Part shown: positions 6,554-12,110 of the stretch, in pieces
Numbering within the stretch: the first letter of the stretch is position 1
How the letters are laid out: every line of letters starts with the position of its first letter
Assembly: GCA_947306025.1 (NCBI GenBank)
Contig: CAMZFJ010000023.1
Span: forward strand, 1 to 12,110
From: an uncultured Fibrobacter sp.
GTDB lineage: Bacteria > Fibrobacterota > Fibrobacteria > Fibrobacterales > Fibrobacteraceae
Direction: 5' to 3'
Length of the DNA: 12,110 nt
Translations under genes and position numbers: made by a program
Notes under the pieces: generated by a model
The model's input: only the letters and a program-made list of their open reading frames with translations
What the model was told of the DNA's origin: nothing
The model's database searches: none

Positions 6554-9500
6554 TTACACTCCTAGAGCTCTTGTCATTAACGGCCTTACCACGGTTTGCG
6601 ATTTTGCATTCTTTTCGAGCAAATATGTGTAGCGGTATTCCGATACACTCTGCGTTGTGGGAGAACCATTCACCAAATAAATGTTTCGACTATTCGCAAA
6701 TTTCAAAATGCCATTTGCATTCTTCGGGTGGAGTTTTCCGATTTCATCCATCATGCAGTGGAGTTTAAATTCGCCGAACTTGCGTGAAGCCTGCGTCTTG
6801 AAAACATTGATGAGCATGATGTTCACCATTGCTTTCACGAGTACATCCGTACCTTCGGAACCCACATTAGAAATTTTGTCAATCCATCCAGTATCGTTAT
6901 CGTTTTCTTGTACGCGGAACTGCAAGCGGAATGCATCCGAAAGTTTTAATGTATTACGCGTCGGTTCGTCATTTAGTGACTTCACAAATTGCAAAAGCAA
7001 ATCAACCGCTCCGCGATTCGCACTTTCCGTATCGCCCATTGAGAACAAGTTTAATTCACCCAACGCATACTGATTTTCTGCATAGAATCTCTGCATCGCA
7101 AGCATCAAACGCATCAGCTTGTCATTCGATTCTTCGGTACGCAAAGCGATACTCTTGATTACGCCTGCAAAATTCTTTTCGACAAAATCGCGATTAATAT
7201 TCAAAACAATTTTTTCGATTTCAGATTTTTGACGCGTAACATCGCCAACTTCTTTTGCAACGCGAGCCAAAATGTCGGAATATCGACCGCTCGTACGTTT
7301 GCGATATTCCTCAATCTTTTCGTTCAACAAAAAGTCGCTCAAATTGTCCGCAAAATCCATGAAATCGCTTTCGCTATTCAATTCCATCTTGAACTTGAAC
7401 GTGTTACGTCTGGAAAAACGCCCCTTGAACTTGTTAATAGACATCTCAAGTTCCTTGCTTCGCTTTTGAGCATTCATCAACGATTCCTTGAGTTCTGTCA
7501 AAATTTCAGTACAGAGCCGGGCATTCGGTGTTTCGCCAACGCTCTTTATATTTTCTGGGCAGAAACTTGAAACGGAGAATTTATCCGTTTCTTCAACGGA
7601 CTCCTTCAACTTGCGATCCGTTTCGCGGTTCTGCTGCAAAATTTTATTTTGTTCCGCTCGCTTCGCTTCAAGGCGTTCCTTGCGGGCATTAAACTTCTGT
7701 TGTAAATCGCTCAAACGACTTTCTAAATCGCGTTTTTCATTTTTGAATTCGTCATCATGGTCGAAGAATTCCTGCTTGTCGTATCGATAACGAGCGACCA
7801 AATCGCGATTCCGCTCTATTTCGTTTAGCAGTTGCTGTACATTATCAATTTCTGCTTCGCATTCCTTCAAAACGCTGACATCAACATTCTTGCTTTTCAG
7901 TTCTTCGTCACGCCGCAACAACAACAATTTACGTTCGTTTTCCGCTTCGTTCTTTCGTGTTTCAATTTCTGCAAGAATCTGCACGCGGAAATCATTAAAC
8001 GCATTCTGAAGAGATTCATTTTCTTGCTGTTTCGCTTTTTCGTTTGCTTTCAGTTCGCGATTTTTATCTGCGATAATTTTATTCTGTTGTTCCTCGGCAT
8101 TCAACAGTTTTTCAGAGATGACATTCTGTTGCGACTGAATTTCATTCTTACGTTTTTCAATTTTCGCAGCATCATCGCGAATCCATTTTTCGCGTTCATT
8201 TTCCAAACGCTTACGCTTTATCGGAATCTGCACGAGTTCATTTTCGGCGTTTCTGATATTTTCCAAAAGCGGCTTAATCTTAGGGGCATACGAGCGTTCT
8301 ACCGCCGAATTATTCTTTTCAAGAGCATCCGACAATTCCGTCTGTTTTGACTTGTTGTCTTCAACGGACTTCAAAATTGATTTTTTCTCGGTCGCAATTT
8401 CTTCGGGCGTTCGCACACGAATCGGCAAATCTTCAAGATTGATTTTCACGCCGAAAAGAGCGTCTCCATCTACAAGTTCCGGAGAAAGATCCGTATTGTA
8501 CAGAACCGATTCCTCATCGACTACCTTGCCAATAGAATTTTCCCAACCCGGTTTATTCTGGCTAAGCCATTCATAAAGCGAACCCTTTTGCCGTTCCAGC
8601 AAATCGTCAAGGCTTTTGAGCTGAGCGGCAAAGCCTCGATTTTCCGCAACCAAGGCATCATTCTCTTTTTCGTATTCAACGCGATTGCGTTCCAGCTCGG
8701 CATCTCGTTGAGCAGAAAGTTTGTTCAACTCCGCTTGGCATGCAGACTTCAGCACTTTTATTTCACATTCGTGAGCATTCAATGATTTCAGTTGTTCATC
8801 GCATTCATTAATTTTATCTTTAAACGGATGTTCATACTGAAGCCTTAGCAGCTCCTTTTCGCAAGCGACACGATCTGCATTCAAGGCATTAATTGTATTT
8901 TTTACGCTTACCAGTTTTTCATCAAACCGAGCAACAATCGTTTCTCGCATTTGTTCAAATTTTTCGAGCACCCGCTGCCGTTGTTCCAACAACTCCGCAT
9001 TTTTATCGTTCAGGCGAATGTTCTGATTTTGCTTAAATTCTTCCAAAGCCCGCGAAACTTGTTTCAGCAAATTCTCAAACTTTTCGGCGACATCTTCATA
9101 TTCACGAGTCAGGAGGCGGCGACGTTCTTCCAATCGTTCTTTCTCGATTTTCAAGGAGCCTTCGCGTTCCTGTTTTTTCAGAATCTCATCAATATTCTTT
9201 GCTTGGTATTCCTGGAATTTATCGCGACACTTTTTCAAATTATCCTTAACAAGCGTCAAGTCCGCATTTAACCCGTCGCGTTCCTTGTTAAACTTTCCAC
9301 TTTCTTCACTAATCAGGCGAATCGTATCGTTCAAGGCTTCATTCGATTTTTCAATTTCAATCGCAATCGACGGGAGTTGCTCTTTAGCCACGCGATAAGA
9401 ATAATTCAGTTGCTTGCCACAATCCTCGATATTCTTTTTGAGTCCCAAAAGCGAATGATAAATTTTAACAACGCGGTCGGCATCAAACCGCGTCTCGCAT

Positions 9501-10210
9501 TCTCCTCGCTTATTCGTCGTGAACCAAAGCCCGATATCGCTATATTCCTGCTCGAACTCCGAAACTTGATGCCTGAAATATCCCAAGTCGATAAACGAAC
9601 TTTCGCTATCCATCGATTGAATTATTGTTTCCTTGATAAAATCTGCATCGAGTTTAGAGTTGAGGAAAACATTCTGAATGCTTCGCGGAATGTTCTGGTA
9701 GCGGCTACTTTCCGCAATCGAAAACTTGAAAAATTCCTTCCGCATCACCGCCTGATGGTTGCCGTAAATAATGTCGCGGAACATTTCGTAGCGATCGACA
9801 ACCGGGCTCATATAGCAACCGTTCAACCGAGTGCGAACAGTCGCCATTTCAGCAGTCACTTCGCCATTATCGTCAATCAGCCATTCCTTTTTGTACGGCG
9901 AATCGATAAAACGGAATACCGCACGACCATTCGATTTGCTTACCAACACGCAGAACGCCGACTCATCGCGTTCCACTTCATAGACAACATAAGAATTTGA
10001 CTGTTCAAAATAAAAATCGTCAAAAGACTTTTTCTCTTTTGGGATTCCAAGCTTTTGCTTGTCCGCATTGTAGAAAAAGAGAATTGCACGCAAAAGAGTA
10101 CTCTTGCCCACGCCCTGCGTACCAATCAAATGAACATTACCGTTCAGGCCAATTTCCGCATAACGCACATGAGCACTGTTGATAAAGACAATCTTGTTAA
10201 GGGATCTCAT
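6554..10210 (-). CDS. SMC-like ATPase, MukB/JetC-type (Wadjet-like)
   Basis: This is a 1218-residue DNA-translocating ATPase of the MukB/MksB/JetC class. It opens with an ABC head: Walker A GTQGVGKST (30-38), preceded by LNKIVFINSAHVRYAEI. Two long charged coiled-coil arms (about 270-540 and 605-960) flank a small central hinge-like segment (about 543-600, SLYEWLSQNKPGWENSIGKV at its start, LFGVKINLEDLPIRV near its end), almost exactly at the midpoint. The C-terminal head has a signature-like GSEGTDVLVK (about 1117-1126), Walker B HCMMDEIGKL with Asp1155-Glu1156, a D-loop LHPKNA and a terminal strand YLVNGSP. All ATPase parts are intact. I chose the ATG at 10210 because GGAGGGAG (10217-10224) precedes it; a TTG at 10228 would add six residues. 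It overlaps the upstream MksE-like gene by 14 bases. No SGGE-type signature is present, as in other MukB-like heads. Confidence 0.88.
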   Translation of the reverse strand: MRSLNKIVFINSAHVRYAEIGLNGNVHLIGTQGVGKSTLLRAILFFYNADKQKLGIPKEKKSFDDFYFEQSNSYVVYEVERDESAFCVLVSKSNGRAVFRFIDSPYKKEWLIDDNGEVTAEMATVRTRLNGCYMSPVVDRYEMFRDIIYGNHQAVMRKEFFKFSIAESSRYQNIPRSIQNVFLNSKLDADFIKETIIQSMDSESSFIDLGYFRHQVSEFEQEYSDIGLWFTTNKRGECETRFDADRVVKIYHSLLGLKKNIEDCGKQLNYSYRVAKEQLPSIAIEIEKSNEALNDTIRLISEESGKFNKERDGLNADLTLVKDNLKKCRDKFQEYQAKNIDEILKKQEREGSLKIEKERLEERRRLLTREYEDVAEKFENLLKQVSRALEEFKQNQNIRLNDKNAELLEQRQRVLEKFEQMRETIVARFDEKLVSVKNTINALNADRVACEKELLRLQYEHPFKDKINECDEQLKSLNAHECEIKVLKSACQAELNKLSAQRDAELERNRVEYEKENDALVAENRGFAAQLKSLDDLLERQKGSLYEWLSQNKPGWENSIGKVVDEESVLYNTDLSPELVDGDALFGVKINLEDLPIRVRTPEEIATEKKSILKSVEDNKSKQTELSDALEKNNSAVERSYAPKIKPLLENIRNAENELVQIPIKRKRLENEREKWIRDDAAKIEKRKNEIQSQQNVISEKLLNAEEQQNKIIADKNRELKANEKAKQQENESLQNAFNDFRVQILAEIETRKNEAENERKLLLLRRDEELKSKNVDVSVLKECEAEIDNVQQLLNEIERNRDLVARYRYDKQEFFDHDDEFKNEKRDLESRLSDLQQKFNARKERLEAKRAEQNKILQQNRETDRKLKESVEETDKFSVSSFCPENIKSVGETPNARLCTEILTELKESLMNAQKRSKELEMSINKFKGRFSRRNTFKFKMELNSESDFMDFADNLSDFLLNEKIEEYRKRTSGRYSDILARVAKEVGDVTRQKSEIEKIVLNINRDFVEKNFAGVIKSIALRTEESNDKLMRLMLAMQRFYAENQYALGELNLFSMGDTESANRGAVDLLLQFVKSLNDEPTRNTLKLSDAFRLQFRVQENDNDTGWIDKISNVGSEGTDVLVKAMVNIMLINVFKTQASRKFGEFKLHCMMDEIGKLHPKNANGILKFANSRNIYLVNGSPTTQSVSEYRYTYLLEKNAKSQTVVRPLMTRALGV

Positions 10211-10748
10211 TTTCCGCTCCCTCCACAATATTCAAACAATTCACCAATTCTTCGAGATAATGGAATGCAGATGTCACTTTGTACAATCCTTCCAAGTCGT
10301 TTTCCAATTCCACAAAACCCGCTTTCATCAAATCATCGGTCAACCTGTCGATTACATCAGCAAAAGCTTTCTTGTCGGCATAAAGCTTGACCGCTTTATC
10401 CTTCAGTTCCATGTCGCATGAAATCCGTTCCAGAATTTTCGCCTTGGTAAAAACGAATCCTGAGCCGAACGCAGAATTGAAAGTTTTCAAAAAATCCAGA
10501 CGGTCAATCCAGTCACAAAAACGCAAGAGCTTGTCAACCGCATTCACCCTCTGCTCATGCCGCGAAAAGTAAAAATACCCGTTACCACTCTCCAGCACAA
10601 AGCCGATACCTTCGTAATATTCACGGTAGCTTTCAAAATCATCTTCAATCTGGTCGAAATATGCACGGTTCGCCTGCGAAACGCTGTTCATCGAAATGAA
10701 CGAGCCCTTGCTCAAAATGTCAAAAATTTCCTTGGAGTATTTCAGCAT
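10197..10748 (-). CDS. MksE/JetB-like condensin accessory protein
   Basis: This is a small winged-helix protein of 183 residues from the ATG at 10748, the size of MksE/MukE/JetB subunits. These normally bind the kleisin and help load the SMC on DNA. Features that fit are: the N-terminus MLKYSKEIFDILSKGSFI; YREYYEGIGFVLESGNGYFYF (first winged helix with its beta wing, whose GYFYF is typical); and a second winged helix, DRLTDDLMKAGFVE, then LYKVTSAFHYLEELVN near the end. An in-frame TTG at 10805 would add 19 residues. Neither start has a clear Shine-Dalgarno; the ATG sits where family members begin, so I prefer it. It is the first gene of the cluster and overlaps the SMC start by 14 bases. A kleisin gene would normally precede it in Wadjet loci, and none is present. 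Confidence 0.72.
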   Translation of the reverse strand: MLKYSKEIFDILSKGSFISMNSVSQANRAYFDQIEDDFESYREYYEGIGFVLESGNGYFYFSRHEQRVNAVDKLLRFCDWIDRLDFLKTFNSAFGSGFVFTKAKILERISCDMELKDKAVKLYADKKAFADVIDRLTDDLMKAGFVELENDLEGLYKVTSAFHYLEELVNCLNIVEGAENEIP

Positions 10749-10837
10749 AAAAGAAAAATATAAAAGTTCAGCAGTACGCAGAGTAATTTTACCCGAAACA
10801 TTCAATAATACGCAAAGTATTTCTTGTAAAAAAGCTC

Positions 10838-10866
10838 ATGTTATTTTTAAGAGTTTATCGCATCAA
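10838..10866 (-). promoter_or_regulatory. Probable promoter of the MksE-SMC-TOPRIM cluster
   Basis: On the minus strand TTGATG (10866-10861) and TAACAT (10843-10838) are 17 bases apart, which would start transcription near 10831 and give a leader of about 80 bases before the ATG at 10748. The -35 box is part of one arm of a 12-bp inverted repeat, so a bound repressor would block it. A second, weaker candidate further in is TTGCGT with TAAAAT 18 bases later, around 10784-10815. Seen by eye only. Confidence 0.45.
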
Positions 10867-10894
10867 TTTATTGCGTCATTTTTTGATGCGATAA
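10855..10894. repeat. Perfect 12-bp inverted repeat upstream of the SMC cluster
   Basis: TTATCGCATCAA (10855-10866) and TTGATGCGATAA (10883-10894) are exact reverse complements around a 16-base spacer. The spacer contains TTGCGTCATT, a degenerate third copy of the same half-site. There is no T-run after the stem on either strand, so a terminator is unlikely. Overlap with the proposed -35 box points to an operator. No coding sequence is recognisable in the remaining 10806-10983 interval. Confidence 0.7.
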
Positions 10895-10983
10895 TCCTGT
10901 GCATAGCACCTCTACTATCGGAGGGTACATCACCGGACATTCGATTTGCAAAGAAAAACATCATTGTCCACGAAAACCGTATG

Positions 10984-12021
10984 TCATTTCTCCGCAAGAA
11001 TTTTTTCAAGTTCGCCCTGCAATTCCTCGCGTTTGGGGAGATAAAGTTGGTACTTGCTTACAAACAAATTGTTTTCTATACCCTGCATCGCGTATTCCAT
11101 CAACAGCTGGTCCTTGTAGGCTCCGAGTACGATTCCGATAGGCGGATTGTCGTCCTGGGCGCAAACCTCTTTTTTGAAGAAATTCAGGTACATATTCATT
11201 TGCCCCACATCGTAATGCTCGATTTCGCCTCGTTTTAAATCAATAAGAACAAAGCACTTGAGATTGTAATTGTAGAACACCAAATCTACTTTGAACAGCC
11301 TAGCGCCAATTTGCATCTTGTACTGCCGTCCGATAAAAGCGAAGCCTTTGCCGAACTCCAACAAGAACGTTTGCAAGTTGGCGACAACCTTTTCCTCGAT
11401 ATCTCCTTCAAGGTATTTCTGTTCTTCGTTTACACCAAGAAATTCCAGAATATAAGGGTCCTTTACGATATCTTCAGGCTTTTGCGTTTGGACTCCTTGC
11501 TTGCTTATTTCCAGCACACCTTTTTTGTCCTTGCTCAAGGCAATCCTATGGAACAGCAGACTTTTCATCTGACGCTTGAGTTCCCTGACGCTCCAGTTCT
11601 CGTTTTCGCATTGTCTTGTATAAAAACCTATTTCGAGATCAGAATCAGCTTTTAAAATTTCAAAATAATGACTCCAACTCAATTTGTGAGACAGCGTCTC
11701 ACGAATTGGAAATGCCGTAAAAAGTTTACGCATATAGATCAAGTTCGAACGACTGAACCCTTTTCCAAATTGCGCGGTCAAGTCCTTAGCGAGGTTATCC
11801 AACAGTTCTGCCCCATATTGGGCCTTCGCGTTGCCGCCTTGTTCATATTCTACAATATGACGACCGATTTGCCAATAGGTATTTACGAGAGTGGAGTTCA
11901 CTGCTTGAAACACCTGTTTACGGCTTTCAATCAGCAATGAACCTATTTGCGTTACAAGATTCTTGTACCCATTGCTCTGTTTTTGGGGAATCTCTATTTC
12001 TTTTCCTGTCTTTTTCTTCAT
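10984..12021 (-). CDS. DUF1016 / YhcG-type PD-(D/E)XK nuclease
   Basis: This is a 345-residue protein with the standard two-part layout. An N-terminal helical DUF1016_N domain (about 20-190) contains VNTYWQIGRHIVEYEQGG (46-63), LAKDLTAQFGKGFSRSNL and LSWSHYFEIL. A C-terminal PD-(D/E)XK nuclease domain (about 205-335) follows. Catalytic residues seen are Asp246 in FKVDLVFY and Asp261-Leu262-Lys263 in CFVLIDLKRGE, where most relatives have Glu-Leu-Lys; Gln274 in GQMNMYL follows. Members are widespread and linked to mobile and defence regions; the exact role is not established. The ATG at 12021 has GGAG (12028-12031) six bases upstream. The stop is 178 bases before the TTG of the MksE-like gene, so it may be a separate unit. 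The DLK variant still provides an acid and a lysine, so activity is plausible. Confidence 0.9.
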   Translation of the reverse strand: MKKKTGKEIEIPQKQSNGYKNLVTQIGSLLIESRKQVFQAVNSTLVNTYWQIGRHIVEYEQGGNAKAQYGAELLDNLAKDLTAQFGKGFSRSNLIYMRKLFTAFPIRETLSHKLSWSHYFEILKADSDLEIGFYTRQCENENWSVRELKRQMKSLLFHRIALSKDKKGVLEISKQGVQTQKPEDIVKDPYILEFLGVNEEQKYLEGDIEEKVVANLQTFLLEFGKGFAFIGRQYKMQIGARLFKVDLVFYNYNLKCFVLIDLKRGEIEHYDVGQMNMYLNFFKKEVCAQDDNPPIGIVLGAYKDQLLMEYAMQGIENNLFVSKYQLYLPKREELQGELEKILAEK

Positions 12022-12078
12022 TTTTCACTCCAGCCCGCAAACAAGCTTGAAATTGTGGGTCTTTTCTTCTGCTTAGCA

Positions 12079-12110
12079 AATATACATTCTTCAAATGTCA
12101 TATTATGACA
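12079..12110 (-). promoter_or_regulatory. Palindromic operator and -10 box ahead of the DUF1016 gene
   Basis: TGTCATATTATGACA (12096-12110) is a perfect odd palindrome: seven-base arms around one central base. It may extend past the window edge. On the minus strand a -10-like TATATT lies at 12084-12079, which puts the palindrome over the -35 region. Such short TGTCA-type palindromes are typical operators of small helix-turn-helix repressors. No regulator gene is visible within the window, so it may be encoded just to the right. Confidence 0.5.

Noticed and set aside
7832..8350. Plus-strand 172-codon Phe-rich open frame opposite the SMC gene
   Set aside because: The Phe/Leu/Ile richness is what the complement of Lys/Glu/Asn-rich coiled-coil codons gives; it is a shadow of the SMC gene.
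9377..10000. Plus-strand 207-codon open frame opposite the SMC head region
   Set aside because: It is wholly inside the SMC gene on the opposite strand, has no ribosome binding site, and shows no recognisable motif.
10197..10748. Reading the small first gene of the SMC cluster as a truncated kleisin instead of MksE
   Set aside because: The two winged-helix segments (GYFYF wing; second helix-wing near the C-terminus) and the 183-residue length match MksE/JetB; a kleisin would need an N-terminal helical bundle and a separate C-terminal winged helix over about 400 residues.
10855..10894. Inverted repeat as an intrinsic terminator for the DUF1016 gene
   Set aside because: The loop is 16 bases, the stem is AT-rich at its ends, and no T-run follows on either strand; an operator fits better.
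10696..11238. Plus-strand 180-codon open frame covering the gap between the MksE-like and DUF1016 genes
   Set aside because: Most of it is antisense to the two minus-strand genes, it has no ribosome binding site, and its composition does not resemble a folded protein. It is not a kleisin.
1..12110. CRISPR arrays, tRNA or rRNA genes, insertion sequences with transposase
   Set aside because: I saw no regularly spaced direct repeats, no cloverleaf-like or rRNA-like sequence, and no transposase-like frame; the only repeats are the short dispersed elements and the inverted repeats listed.

Overview
The window looks like chromosomal DNA of a Gram-negative bacterium of moderate GC content. I lean towards Fibrobacter or a relative. 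The reasons are a C-terminal tail resembling a secretion sorting signal at the left edge, translated dispersed repeats of the 'CERSEAI' and 'VRQAHQP...PELVEG' kind that I associate with such genomes, clear Shine-Dalgarno sites on several genes, and a mix of ATG, GTG and TTG starts. The taxon is an inference from memory, not a search result.

Layout. (1) At 2-106 is the last 34 codons of a plus-strand gene, probably a secreted protein, followed by a hairpin (162-185) that can serve as a terminator. (2) At 190-3025, on the minus strand, is a compact energy-coupling-factor (ECF) importer operon, read S component, then EcfT, then a fused double ATPase. Dispersed repeats sit in its leader, at the EcfT/ATPase junction and inside the ATPase gene. 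(3) At 3026-3283 is a divergent regulatory region with a widely spaced inverted repeat and a good promoter for the plus-strand gene. (4) At 3284-5641 is a 785-residue RND/MMPL-type membrane transporter. (5) At 5653-10748, on the minus strand, is a tight three-gene cluster: a MksE/JetB-like winged-helix protein, a 1218-residue MukB/JetC-like SMC ATPase, and a 299-residue TOPRIM protein of the JetD/topoisomerase VI-like type. (6) At 10984-12021, on the same strand, is a DUF1016/YhcG-type PD-(D/E)XK nuclease with a perfect 15-bp palindrome in its upstream region.

The two right-hand units look like an anti-plasmid/anti-invader island. The three-gene cluster resembles the Wadjet (JetABCD / MksBEFG) family, in which an SMC motor extrudes DNA loops and a TOPRIM nuclease cleaves small circular DNA. 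Here the kleisin subunit (JetA/MksF/MukF-like) is not present. The place where jetA normally sits, ahead of jetB, holds a 12-bp-arm inverted repeat with a promoter and then the DUF1016 nuclease gene. Either this is a kleisin-independent variant, or the kleisin is encoded elsewhere, or the locus has decayed. All three remaining proteins keep the expected motifs and good gene spacing, so simple decay is the less likely reading. This is the most interesting part of the window.

The left half is metabolic or transport housekeeping: an ECF vitamin/cofactor-type importer of unknown substrate and a lipid- or drug-type RND exporter, transcribed divergently from a shared 258-bp region.
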